From Streptomyces sp. NBC_00335 (lineage in GTDB: Bacteria; Actinomycetota; Actinomycetes; Streptomycetales; Streptomycetaceae), in NCBI RefSeq assembly GCF_036127095.1, contig NZ_CP108006.1, positions 8,361,501 through 8,425,500 on the forward strand: a stretch of 64,000 nt of DNA, given 5' to 3'. Below are positions 24,767 through 33,221 of the stretch, one piece after another. Under the pieces are notes generated by a model. That model was given only the letters and a program-made list of their open reading frames with translations. It did not search any database and had not been told where the DNA came from. Position numbers and translations under genes: made by a program. Position 1 is the stretch's first letter. Each line of letters opens with the position of its first letter.

Positions 24767-27700
24767 ATGGGTGACCGGGACCGGCTGGGCGTGGTGTTCG
24801 TCCACGGGTTCGCCTCAGGACCGAAGGTGTGGGACCGCTTCCTCTCCCTGATCGAGGGGGACGCGGACCTGGACTTCGTCGACACCCGGACCCTCGGGTA
24901 CGCCACCGGGTTCGGCCGGCTGCGGCCCGACCGGGCCCTGCCCTCGCTGAGCACCGTCGCCGACCACCTGAAGACGCTCCTGGAGACCGAGCCCGCGCAC
25001 CGGCCGCTGGTGCTCGTGGGCCACAGCATGGGCGGCCTGGTGATCCAGAGGTGGCTGGTGCGGATGCTCGCGGAAGGCCGCGGCCGGGAACTGGCCCGCA
25101 TCCGCCGGATCGTTCTCCTGGCCTGCCCGAACGCCGGCTCCGATCTCGCCCGCGGCGCGCGCAGGCAACTGCTGGGCGGCAACCCGCAGGAGCGGCAGCT
25201 GCGCACCCTCGACGAGGACGTACGGGACACCCACACCGCCGTGCTGCGCGACATCGTCGGCGCCGACGCCGTCAGCGAGCGCACCTGCCCGATCCCGTTC
25301 TCCGTCTACGCCGCCGAGAGCGACGCCGTGGTCCCGCGCGCCTCCGCCCAGGGGGCCTTTCCCCGCAGCGGTGTGCTGCCCGGGGACCACTTCAGCGTCG
25401 TACAGCCCCGCTCCCGCGACCACGCCTCGTACGCCACGCTGCGGCACCTGCTCCGCGAGGAGGCCAGCGGCAGCGATCCGCCCGCCGTACGCCCCGTCTC
25501 GGCGTTCACGCCCAAGGCCCTCGAAGTGCACGGCGCTCCCCTCCCCGGAGGCCGCCCGGAAGACGCGGGCGACGGGCCGCTGACCCCCTACCTGCTGCGC
25601 CCGCACGACGCGCGCCTGCGCGCGGCACTCGACGCGGCACTTGCAGGCGGTACCCCGCGCCTGCTGGTCCTGACCGGCGAGTCGGCTACCGGGAAGACCC
25701 GAGCCCTGTACGAGGCGCTGCTCGACCGGGCCCCTGAGCGGCCCCTCCTCAAGCCGAGCACCGCCGCGGACCTGCTGTCGCTCCTGCGCGCGGGACGGGT
25801 GCAGGAGGGGGCGGTGCTGTGGCTGAACGAGGCGCAGCGGTTCTTCTACGGCGCCGAGGGGGAGGCCGCGGCGAACGCCCTCCACCAGCACCTGGCACGG
25901 GACGGGCGGCTCGTGGCGGTGGCGACGCTGTGGACCTGGCCGTACTGGACGCAGCTGACCGCCCCGGACCGGACCACCCACGTCGGGGCGAAGGCCCTGC
26001 TCACCCACCCGGCCCTGACGCTACGGCTGACCGTACCGCCGTACCTGGACGACCAGGACCTGACCGCGTGGGCGGAGTTGGAGGGCCTGGCCGGCGACCT
26101 GCGCCTGGGGCCGGCCCTGGAGGCGGGCCGCGCCGACGGCCGCGTCATTCAGCAGCTCACCGGCGGGCCCCAGCTGCTGGAGGCCTTCCTCTCGGGTCCG
26201 GAGGTGTTCTTCACCGCCTCGGAACACGCGCTGATCGGCGCGGCACTCGACGCCCGGCGCCTCGGCCACCACGCGCCCATGGCCCCCGGACTCCTCGCCC
26301 GGGTCGCCGACGGCGCGCTGACCCCCCGGCAGCGCAGCGGAGTTCCGGGCTGGGAGGTACGGGATCTCAAGGCACTCGGCGAAGGCACGCGCGAGGACGG
26401 CACACCGACCGCCGTCCGTACCCTCACCGCCCTGTCCGCGCTGCGGCCCCGCTCCGGTGCACCCGCGGTGTTCGAGCCCGCCGACTATCTGGAGCAGCAC
26501 GTGCGCGGGCTCCGGGCGGGCCTGCGACCGCAACCGGCGCTCTGGGACGCCTTGGTGGAGTACGCCGACGATCCCGGGGACCTGGCCCGACTGGGACGGT
26601 CCGCGTGGGACCGGGGCCTGCGGCGGCACGCGGCCCTGCTGTGGCGGCGCGCCGTACTCGCGGGTGACGCCTCCGCTCCCGCCCTCCTGGTCTCGTACCT
26701 GAGGGGCCCGCTCGACCCCGCCGGCACGGTGGCCCGCTGGGCCGCCGCCCACTGTTCCCTGGAGAACCCGTTCGCCTGCTTCGACCTGCTGAAAGCGCTC
26801 GCCAACACCGACGCGCCCACCGAGGCCGTGGAAGCCGAGCTCCGGGCGCGGGGCCTGATGACCCGTCTGGAGGAGTTCTCCGTCCTCCCCCTGGTCCTGC
26901 ACGCCACCCTGACGAGGCTGCGGGACGCGGGAGCGGCCCCGCTGGCCCGGGAACTGCTGGACCGGGGCGCCGTCACCCGCATGCAGCTCGGCCGCAGTCC
27001 GGGCTGGACCGGGCTGCCGGGCATCCTGAGCTTCCTCAACGATGCCGGCGCAGACGAGGCCCGCGCCGAGTTCCTGGCACGCGGTCCGGCGGCCCACCTC
27101 GACCGGGACGACCCACTGGAGACCATCTGGATGCTGGAGGCACTGCTGAGCGCCGGTGCGCGGGAGGCGGCGGAGGAACTCGTCGAGCACTGCGCGCTGG
27201 GCACAAGGACGGACGTCGCTGATGCCCGGACGGTCGCCGACCTGCTGTTTGTCCTCGACAGGTTGCGTTCCCCCGCCATGGAGGAGCTGTTGGCCCGCGA
27301 CCCGACCGGCTGCGCGGACCTGCAGTACGCCGGCAGTGTCGCGTGGCTCCTGCGGGCGCTGGACGCGATCGGGGCCGACGACGCCGTGGCGCGGCTCCTC
27401 GCGCGCGACCCCGCGTCCCACGCGGACCTCGGGCACAAGGGACTCGAAGGCGTCACGCTCCTGTTGGAGACCCTCGACGGGCTCGGGGCCGCACGGGGCG
27501 CGGCGACCCTGCGCACCCGGATGGCTGCGGAGCTGGACCCGCTCGAACCGGGGGTCCTACGAGTCCTGCGGGCGCAGGCACCCGCATTGGCCCGCGAAGC
27601 GCTCGTGACCCAGTACCCGGTGGACGACCAGGACCCGGACTTCGCCGACGAGATCGGGATGCTGCTCAGCGCCTGGGCGACGGTCGGCGACCAGGAGACG

Positions 27701-28105
27701 GTGGGAGATCAGGAGACGGTGGGGGATCTGGAGATGGCAAGTGACCAGGAGACGGCCACCCGCGGCCTTCTCGCCCTGGATCCGGTGGCACACGCGGACC
27801 TCACGGACGCCTCGGCGGTCGCCCGGCTGCTCCGCGGACTGTTGGACTCGGGGTCGACCCTCGCCCTGCGCGCGTTGCTGGACCGGGATCCCGTCGCCCA
27901 CGCCGCGACGACCGAACGCGATGCAGTGGACGAACTGCTGAGGGCCCTGCGGGACGCGGGGGCGGAGTCCGACGCCGAAGCCCTGGCGGAGCGGGCCTGG
28001 GAGGCGGGCACCGCCGTACCCGCCCGCCTCCTCCCGTACGGGTGCGGACCGGACGCCCGTCCGGCGTCGCCGTGGACCTGGGAGGACCTCCCACCGCTTC
28101 CCTGA
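24767..28105 (+). CDS. Alpha/beta hydrolase fused to a STAND-like P-loop NTPase with helical repeats
   Basis: A 1112-residue multidomain protein. Residues 1-230 are a lipase/esterase fold with a complete triad: Ser87 in LVLVGHSMGGL, Asp186 in AAESDAVVP, His208 in PGDHFSVV. Residues 270-560 hold a P-loop: Walker A TGESATGKTRALYEA (Lys310) and a Walker B-like AVLWLNEAQRFF, where the usual Asp is Asn. From about 570 to the end there are degenerate helical repeats (LLARDP-x-x-HADL units recur). An effector-NTPase-repeat order matches STAND immune proteins such as Avs and fungal NLRs with SesB-like hydrolases. The ATG follows GGGGGAGGG. No TM segment is seen. Function is inferred; an ordinary metabolic esterase would not need the other 880 residues. 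Confidence 0.82.
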   Translation: MGDRDRLGVVFVHGFASGPKVWDRFLSLIEGDADLDFVDTRTLGYATGFGRLRPDRALPSLSTVADHLKTLLETEPAHRPLVLVGHSMGGLVIQRWLVRMLAEGRGRELARIRRIVLLACPNAGSDLARGARRQLLGGNPQERQLRTLDEDVRDTHTAVLRDIVGADAVSERTCPIPFSVYAAESDAVVPRASAQGAFPRSGVLPGDHFSVVQPRSRDHASYATLRHLLREEASGSDPPAVRPVSAFTPKALEVHGAPLPGGRPEDAGDGPLTPYLLRPHDARLRAALDAALAGGTPRLLVLTGESATGKTRALYEALLDRAPERPLLKPSTAADLLSLLRAGRVQEGAVLWLNEAQRFFYGAEGEAAANALHQHLARDGRLVAVATLWTWPYWTQLTAPDRTTHVGAKALLTHPALTLRLTVPPYLDDQDLTAWAELEGLAGDLRLGPALEAGRADGRVIQQLTGGPQLLEAFLSGPEVFFTASEHALIGAALDARRLGHHAPMAPGLLARVADGALTPRQRSGVPGWEVRDLKALGEGTREDGTPTAVRTLTALSALRPRSGAPAVFEPADYLEQHVRGLRAGLRPQPALWDALVEYADDPGDLARLGRSAWDRGLRRHAALLWRRAVLAGDASAPALLVSYLRGPLDPAGTVARWAAAHCSLENPFACFDLLKALANTDAPTEAVEAELRARGLMTRLEEFSVLPLVLHATLTRLRDAGAAPLARELLDRGAVTRMQLGRSPGWTGLPGILSFLNDAGADEARAEFLARGPAAHLDRDDPLETIWMLEALLSAGAREAAEELVEHCALGTRTDVADARTVADLLFVLDRLRSPAMEELLARDPTGCADLQYAGSVAWLLRALDAIGADDAVARLLARDPASHADLGHKGLEGVTLLLETLDGLGAARGAATLRTRMAAELDPLEPGVLRVLRAQAPALAREALVTQYPVDDQDPDFADEIGMLLSAWATVGDQETVGDQETVGDLEMASDQETATRGLLALDPVAHADLTDASAVARLLRGLLDSGSTLALRALLDRDPVAHAATTERDAVDELLRALRDAGAESDAEALAERAWEAGTAVPARLLPYGCGPDARPASPWTWEDLPPLP
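27683..27754 (+). repeat. Four in-frame 18-bp tandem repeats
   Basis: Four units encode VGDQET, VGDQET, VGDLEM and ASDQET in the hydrolase-NTPase gene (about residues 973-996). The acidic insert separates helical repeats and has probably arisen by slippage, so copy number may vary between strains. Confidence 0.85.
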
Positions 28106-28200
28106 GCACCGGTCGGGGCAAAACACCCGGAACGGGCCCAGGCGGGCCTCCGCGAAGGGGGCCCTGCGCGAGGCTGCCGCGGGAAGGCTCCGAGGACGCG

Positions 28201-28584
28201 CTACGCGGCGCCCGCCGCGGCCAGCACCGCGACGGGCAGGAGCAGGATCCACTGCGGCAGGCGGAGCAGCGGCCTGGACCAGCCGACGGACAGGGTGACG
28301 GCCAGGAAGGCGGCCGCGTACGCGAGGAAGTGCGCGGCCACGAACCACGCCACCATGCCGGTCCCCGGCGTACCGGCGTCCTTCAGGGAGAGGTACAGCA
28401 GAGCGAGTCCGGAGAGTGCCAAGTCGACGCTCACCATGTGCCAGACGGCGTGCAGGACGCGCTTGGGTTCGTCCGCGAGCCCAGAGGACAGCAGCGGGCG
28501 CACCACATCGCGGTGCCCGCCGACCATGTGCACCACGGCCACGCCGACCGCGGTGATGCCCGCCGCGAGAAACCAGCTGTTCAT
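28201..28584 (-). CDS. Small four-helix integral membrane protein
   Basis: A 127-residue protein with four predicted transmembrane segments. HMVGGHRDVVRPLL and VLHAVWHMVSVDLALSG are conserved-looking, His-rich positions in the first two helices. Similar small proteins of unknown function are common in actinobacteria. Its ATG overlaps the stop of the TetR gene, so it is the coupled target gene of that repressor. Confidence 0.75.
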   Translation of the reverse strand: MNSWFLAAGITAVGVAVVHMVGGHRDVVRPLLSSGLADEPKRVLHAVWHMVSVDLALSGLALLYLSLKDAGTPGTGMVAWFVAAHFLAYAAAFLAVTLSVGWSRPLLRLPQWILLLPVAVLAAAGAA

Positions 28585-29168
28585 CGGACCTCGATTCCCT
28601 TGGCCACGACCGTGGCCAGCAGTGTGGCCAGCTGCCGGCCAGGGTGTTCCCCGACGAGCCCCACGTGGAAGAACACGGCCCCCGCCAGCGTGTCCAGGAC
28701 CAGGTCCACCGGTGTGTCGGCCGCGATCTCCCCGCGTACCGCGGCGCGTTCGAAGACGATCAGGAGCCGTTCCTTCGACGGGGCCAGGAAGTCGCCGCGG
28801 ATCCGCGCCCGCAGTTCCGGATCGGCGGCGAAGTCGGCGAGCAGCCCCGGGAGCGCCGCCGCGGCGGCGGGCGCGCGGAACTCGTCGACCAGGCCCTGGA
28901 GCAGCACGGTCAGATCCCCGGCCAGCGTTCCGGTGTCCGGGGGCGGAGCGTCATCGGTGGTCGTGAAGACGGCTTCGAAGACCAACTCCGGCTTGCCCGG
29001 CCACCGTCGGTAGATCGTGTCCTTGCCGACACCGGCCCGCGCGGCCACCGCCCCGATCGACGTCGCTGCGTAGCCGGCCTCGACCACCAGCTCCGCCGTG
29101 GCACTGATGATCGCCTCGTGCGAGCGGGGATCCCTGGGACGCCCCCTGGAGGGCTGAGAGGAACTCAT
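28581..29168 (-). CDS. TetR family transcriptional regulator
   Basis: A 195-residue repressor. The N-terminal helix-turn-helix is clear (SHEAIISATAELVVEAGYAA, TSIGAVAARAGVGKDTIYRRW). The C-terminal ligand domain resembles the TetR_C_11/16 groups (FHVGLVGEHPGRQLATLLATV). A perfect 28-bp palindrome begins 4 bp upstream of the ATG and even contains the ribosome site, so tight autoregulation is expected. It is coupled to the membrane protein behind it. Confidence 0.92.
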   Translation of the reverse strand: MSSSQPSRGRPRDPRSHEAIISATAELVVEAGYAATSIGAVAARAGVGKDTIYRRWPGKPELVFEAVFTTTDDAPPPDTGTLAGDLTVLLQGLVDEFRAPAAAAALPGLLADFAADPELRARIRGDFLAPSKERLLIVFERAAVRGEIAADTPVDLVLDTLAGAVFFHVGLVGEHPGRQLATLLATVVAKGIEVR

Positions 29169-29172
29169 GGAA

Positions 29173-29200
29173 TTACCTTACGGGTCGACCCGTAAGGTAA
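29173..29200. promoter_or_regulatory. 28-bp perfect palindromic TetR operator
   Basis: TTACCTTACGGGTC (29173-29186) is followed directly by its exact reverse complement (29187-29200). It ends 4 bp before the TetR ATG and includes the AAGG ribosome site, so a bound dimer would also mask translation initiation sequences in the DNA. Confidence 0.9.
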
Positions 29201-29322
29201 ACAAGAGAGTCGGCCACCCCGGACCGGCCGGATCCAGGCAGGCAGGGCATGAAGAAAGCCTCCCCGGCGGATTCTGTATCCAGCCGGAAAGGCTCACTGC
29301 TGTCGGTGGATCGACCAGGTGC

Positions 29323-29792
29323 TCAGGGACGACGACGGCGGCGAATCAACCGCAGCACCACTCCGGCGGCGAACAACAGTGCACCGAGGCCGCAGAGCGC
29401 GAACCCGACCCCGTTGAAGACGTCGAGGGCCAACCATGGTCCAGCCGACCGGTTCCACCATGCCACGAGGAGCAGGGAGCCGCCCAGGCCGATGAGGGCC
29501 AGGCCGCGGGCGTACCAGGTCTGCGGGTCGCGGTTGTCGATCGGCACCCGCTCGGGGTCCGGCGCCGCGAGAGCCGCCGCAGCCGCACGGCATACATGGC
29601 GGCCAGGCCGAACTGGACGACCGTGCTGCCCGCCACGATCGCCGGTACCAGCCCGCCCGGCATGTCGAGCGGATCGGGAACCATCAGGAGCCAGAACGCC
29701 AGCGCCCCGCACCACGCCACGCCGCAGACGCCGGAGATCCACAGCCCTGCCTTCGGGTGCATCGGCTTCTTCGTATTCTTGTTCACCGTCAT
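29323..29792 (-). pseudogene. Frameshifted small membrane protein
   Basis: The reading starts at the ATG 29792 (MTVNKNTKKPMHPKAGL) with two transmembrane segments (LWISGVCGVAWCGALAFWLL; LVPAIVAGSTVVQFGLAAMY) up to about RLRRLSRR. Sense then moves to another frame, VPIDNRDPQTWYARGLALIG, with two further membrane segments ending LRLIRRRRRP at 29323. The switch lies near 29555-29590 in a CGG/GCG-rich run and fits loss of one base. Either the gene is broken or this is a sequencing error; the intact product would have about 155 residues and four helices. Confidence 0.75.
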
Positions 29793-29965
29793 GATGACTC
29801 CCCCCGGTTCCCTTCCGTCAGGGTAGGTGCGCGAGCTCCCTGGCGATATGCACGCTTCAGGCCGGGGAGCAGGTCCGGAGCAGGCCCCTGACGTACTGGA
29901 AGGCGGTCGGGCGGGAGGCGCCGATCGCCTGAGCGCCCCGTCCTCAGCCGTCGGCGCAGCGCGGG

Positions 29966-31300
29966 TCAGGGTCTGGCCGCAACCAGTTCGCCGCCGTCCG
30001 GGGGAGAGACGCGCCGCAGGGTGCGGATCGCCGGGATCGAGAGCAGCGCCACGCAGCCCGCCAGGCAGGCGCCCCCGGAGACCAGCAGCAGCCTGTCCGG
30101 GGACGCCAGCTCCGTGGCCGGTCCCGCCAGGATCTGGCCCAGGGCGATTCCGGACACCGAGCCGGCCAGCTCGTACGCGGTGACCCGGTTGAGTACCGCT
30201 GGTGGCGTGTGGGTCTGGACACTGGTCGCCCACATCACCGACCAGAACGCCCAGGCGCCACCGCCGAGGACGTGGCCCGCCAGCAGCACCGGCAGCCCGG
30301 CGCCCAGCGCCACGCAGAGTGGCAGCCCGCTGAACAGCACCATGGCCATCGCACCGGCGGCCAGCGGCCTGGCCGGGCGCAGTCGCAGCGCGAGCAGGCC
30401 TCCGAGCACCGTGCCGACACCGAGGAAGGAGACGGCCAGGCCGTACGCGTTCGGGCCGAGCCGGGCTCCGATCAGCGCTGAGCTCAGGGGCACCAGCGGG
30501 CCGAAGAGCAGCACGCCGTAGACCACCCAGATCAGGATCACGGCCCACATCCAGGTGCGGGAGCGGAACTCCTGCCAGCCCTGGCGCAGGTCGCGACGGA
30601 GGGAACTCCTCGGCACTGCGGTGGAGTCGGCCTCGGCGTGGGTATCGGCCAGGGTGCCCGCGGAGGTGCCCGCAGGGGCGAGGCGGATGAGCCCCAAGCA
30701 CAGGGCGCTGAGTACGAAGGTGCCCGCATCGATCGCGTAAACGGTCCCGGCGCCGGTCAGCACGATCAGCAGCCCCGCCAGGGCCGGGCCGAGCAGTTGG
30801 GCGAGCGCGTCGGCGACTTTGAGCGTGGCGTTGGCGCGCTGCGGTTCCCGGGCGACCAGCGGGACCATCCCGTTGACCCCCGGCTGGAACATCGCGACGG
30901 CCGCACCGGCCAGTGCCGCCATGGTCACCAGCAGCCAGAACGGCGGGGTCCCGGCGAAGAACGCGGCAGCCAGGACACCCTGGGTGACCACCCGGACGAG
31001 GTCTGCGCCGACCATCATCCGGCGTGCGCCGATCCGGTCGGCGAACACCCCGCCGAACAGGACCAGGAGGACGAACGTCCCGGTCCAAGTGCCGAGGACG
31101 AAGCCGACTCCGGAGATCCCGTACAGCGGTCCGACCGCGAGCGCGGCGGCCACCGGCATCATCGCGTCGCCGACCAACGACACCGCGCGGGCGGTGAAGT
31201 ACAGCATGAATCGCCGGTCCCACAAGGGGGGTCTGGCGGTCGAAGCCTCGCCCTGGACGGTCTGGGCCTGTGCTTGCGTCTGTGTCTGTGCGGTGGTCAC
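29966..31300 (-). CDS. MFS transporter (EntS/enterobactin exporter-like)
   Basis: A 444-residue permease with about twelve membrane segments. FTARAVSLVGDAMMPVAAAL at the N-terminus, GGVFADRIGARRMMVGADL (the MFS loop 2-3 motif) and FQPGVNGMVPLVAREPQRAN resemble the MFS_3/EntS-type exporters common in Streptomyces. The GTG at 31300 is chosen as start; an ATG at 31372 would overlap the start of the divergent gene. The divergent GlxA-like regulator may control it. Cargo unknown. Confidence 0.87.
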   Translation of the reverse strand: MTTAQTQTQAQAQTVQGEASTARPPLWDRRFMLYFTARAVSLVGDAMMPVAAALAVGPLYGISGVGFVLGTWTGTFVLLVLFGGVFADRIGARRMMVGADLVRVVTQGVLAAAFFAGTPPFWLLVTMAALAGAAVAMFQPGVNGMVPLVAREPQRANATLKVADALAQLLGPALAGLLIVLTGAGTVYAIDAGTFVLSALCLGLIRLAPAGTSAGTLADTHAEADSTAVPRSSLRRDLRQGWQEFRSRTWMWAVILIWVVYGVLLFGPLVPLSSALIGARLGPNAYGLAVSFLGVGTVLGGLLALRLRPARPLAAGAMAMVLFSGLPLCVALGAGLPVLLAGHVLGGGAWAFWSVMWATSVQTHTPPAVLNRVTAYELAGSVSGIALGQILAGPATELASPDRLLLVSGGACLAGCVALLSIPAIRTLRRVSPPDGGELVAARP

Positions 31301-31313
31301 AGGACGATGCTGG

Positions 31314-31337
31314 ACTGGACCAATCGACCGCTCCAGT
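31314..31337. promoter_or_regulatory. Inverted repeat between MFS exporter and GlxA-like regulator
   Basis: ACTGGA (31314-31319) and TCCAGT (31332-31337) are exact inverted arms with a 12-base spacer, in the short region between the divergent genes. A candidate site for the AraC-type regulator. Confidence 0.4.
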
Positions 31338-31370
31338 GTCCTGAACGACACGATGGGGTACTTTCGCGCC

Positions 31371-32384
31371 ATGACCTCTCGTCCACTGCCGAAGTCCCCG
31401 GCTCTTCACCGGGTCGTGGCCGTGCTGCAGTCCCCGCAGTCGACCTTCCCCCTGGCCTGCGCGACCGAGGTGTTCGGCGACCACAGCCCGGCGATCCCCG
31501 CCCGCTACGCGTTCGAGGTCTGCGCCGAGCACCCCGGCCCGGTGCGCACCCAGGCCGGATACGACCTGCTGGTCACGACGGGCCTGGACGCGTTGGAGCG
31601 CGCGGACACCGTACTGTTCCCCGGCTGGCAGCAACCCGTCGGCACCGAAGTGTCGGCGACGCTGATCGCAGCGGTCCGCCGGGCCCACCGCCGGGGCGCG
31701 CGGGTCGTCGGCATCTGCTCGGGCGCCTTCATGCTCGCCGCAGCCGGTCTGCTGGACGATCGCAGGGCCGCGACGCACTGGGCCCAAGCCCCCGAGCTGG
31801 CCGCACGGTTCCCGCGGGTCCGGGTCGACCCCGCAGTGCTGTACGTGGACCACGGCGACGTCGCGACCAGCGCCGGATCGGCGGCAGGCGTGGACCTCTG
31901 CCTGCACCTGGTGCGCACCGACCAAGGAGCCGCGTACGCGATGCGGATCGCCCGCCAGATGGTGATGCCGCCGCACCGCGAGGGCTGCCAGTTGCAGTAC
32001 GCCGAACTACCCACCTCCGGGCCGGTCGCCGACTCGCTGGCGCCGCTGCTGGAATGGCTGGGCGAGCGGCTGGACCAGCCGGTCAGCGTCGCCGAGATGG
32101 CGGTCCGCTCCCAGGTCTCGGCCCGCACGCTGACCCGGCGCTTCACCGACCAGTTGGGCATCAGTCCCGGGCGCTGGCTGCTGGACCGGCGCATCGCCGC
32201 CACCCGGGCCCTGTTGGAGGAGACCGACCTGCCCGTGGAAACCATCGCGCACCGGGTCGGCCTCTCCTCGGCCGTCAACCTGCGCCGGCGCTTCCACGAG
32301 GCCCTGCGCACCACACCCGCCGCCTACCGCCGCGCCTTCCGGGCGGACGAGGCCGGATCTGAGATCGAAACGGCGCCGCGGTGA
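31371..32384 (+). CDS. GlxA family transcriptional regulator (DJ-1/PfpI + AraC HTH)
   Basis: A 337-residue regulator. Residues 10-190 form a DJ-1/PfpI-like domain (RVVGICSGAFMLAAAGLLDD, where the Cys sits at the nucleophile elbow; then RAATHWAQAPELAARFP). The C-terminal AraC double helix-turn-helix is clear (VSVAEMAVRSQVSARTLTRR, VETIAHRVGLSSAVNLRRRF, TTPAAYRR). GlxA-like proteins often repress or activate a neighbouring gene, here the divergent MFS exporter. The ATG at 31371 has only a weak ribosome site. Confidence 0.9.
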   Translation: MTSRPLPKSPALHRVVAVLQSPQSTFPLACATEVFGDHSPAIPARYAFEVCAEHPGPVRTQAGYDLLVTTGLDALERADTVLFPGWQQPVGTEVSATLIAAVRRAHRRGARVVGICSGAFMLAAAGLLDDRRAATHWAQAPELAARFPRVRVDPAVLYVDHGDVATSAGSAAGVDLCLHLVRTDQGAAYAMRIARQMVMPPHREGCQLQYAELPTSGPVADSLAPLLEWLGERLDQPVSVAEMAVRSQVSARTLTRRFTDQLGISPGRWLLDRRIAATRALLEETDLPVETIAHRVGLSSAVNLRRRFHEALRTTPAAYRRAFRADEAGSEIETAPR

Positions 32385-32420
32385 CAGGGCGGCACGCGGA
32401 TCGGCCGCGGTCATCCCCCT

Positions 32421-32750
32421 TCAGGCGAGAACCGGTTGGGCCTCCGGGTACGGGCTGATCATGGTGTCGAAGTAGCCCTCCGGGGCCCCCTCCAGGAAGG
32501 TCGAAAGATTCTCCAGGAAGGCGCGCAGCGGAGGCGTCGCGTTGTGACGGTCCAGGTCTTCCTGGGAGCGCCACACCTCGTAGAGGAAGAAGCGGCCGTC
32601 CTCGTGTTCGTGGAGGTGGTACTGCAGATTCCCGGGTTCTTGGCGGGTGGGTTCCACGAAGGAGGAGAGGACGCTCCGGACCTCGTCCGCGCGCTCGGGC
32701 CGGGGCCGCAGGAAACCGTAGAGGGATATGGGGCGTTCTGAGTTCGTCAT
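32421..32750 (-). CDS. Antibiotic biosynthesis monooxygenase (ABM) domain protein
   Basis: A 109-residue ferredoxin-like dimeric protein: YGFLRPRPERADEVRSVLSS, GNLQYHLHEHEDGRFFLYEV and WRSQEDLDRHNATPPLRAFL are the standard ABM pattern. Members range from quinol monooxygenases to heme-degrading enzymes and detoxifiers; the substrate is not readable. It starts at 32750 (MTNSERP) and is divergent from a MerR-type regulator, with a palindrome between them, a typical regulator-target pair. Confidence 0.87.
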   Translation of the reverse strand: MTNSERPISLYGFLRPRPERADEVRSVLSSFVEPTRQEPGNLQYHLHEHEDGRFFLYEVWRSQEDLDRHNATPPLRAFLENLSTFLEGAPEGYFDTMISPYPEAQPVLA

Positions 32751-32767
32751 GACCCTCACGCTAAGAT

Positions 32768-32783
32768 CTCACACCAATGTGAG
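32768..32783. promoter_or_regulatory. Candidate MerR operator
   Basis: CTCACA and TGTGAG form a perfect 6-bp inverted repeat with a 4-base spacer between the divergent ABM and MerR genes. Another CTCAC is at 32755-32759. Position and symmetry fit MerR-type promoter control. Confidence 0.6.
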
Positions 32784-32809
32784 GTTCAAGGGATAGTGAG
32801 GAGCGCCAC

Positions 32810-33169
32810 ATGAAGATCGGCGAACTCGCCGCCGCGACGGGCACCTCCGTCCGACTGTTGCGGTACTACGAGGAACAGGGCCTCCTGGAGTCCCACCGTC
32901 TCGACAGCGGGCACCGCCGCTACGACGACAGCGCGCCGACCGTGGTCCAGCGCATTCGCGCGCTCCTGGACGCCGGCCTTCCGACCCGGGTCATTCGCGA
33001 TCTCCAGCCGTGCATTCGCCAAGACGGCACGGTCGCCGCGTGCAAGGTGGAGACCCTCCGGGAACACCTCCGCGGCTTGGACGACCGAATCTCCGCACTA
33101 TCGGAGACCCGCACGTCCCTGGCCGAGCTCATCTCCGCCACCCGGACCCCCGAACCGACCCTCGCCTAG
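32810..33169 (+). CDS. MerR family transcriptional regulator
   Basis: A 119-residue regulator: MKIGELAAATGTSVRLLRYY and EEQGLLESHRLDSGHRRYDD form the MerR winged helix, followed by the dimerisation helix to about residue 110. A single Cys in CIRQDGTVAAC-type spacing (two Cys, about residues 69 and 77) could respond to thiol stress or metal, but there is no clear metal site. GTGAGGAGCGCCAC before the ATG is a good ribosome site. It probably controls the divergent ABM gene. Confidence 0.92.
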   Translation: MKIGELAAATGTSVRLLRYYEEQGLLESHRLDSGHRRYDDSAPTVVQRIRALLDAGLPTRVIRDLQPCIRQDGTVAACKVETLREHLRGLDDRISALSETRTSLAELISATRTPEPTLA

Positions 33170-33221
33170 ACAACCTGGTCAGGCCCGTCGTCTTGGAAGC
33201 GACGCTTTAGGCTGGCGCATC

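Noticed and set aside
27557..28348. Minus-strand 263-residue frame opposite the end of the hydrolase-NTPase gene
   Set aside because: Arg/Gly/Val-rich antisense shadow; no motif.
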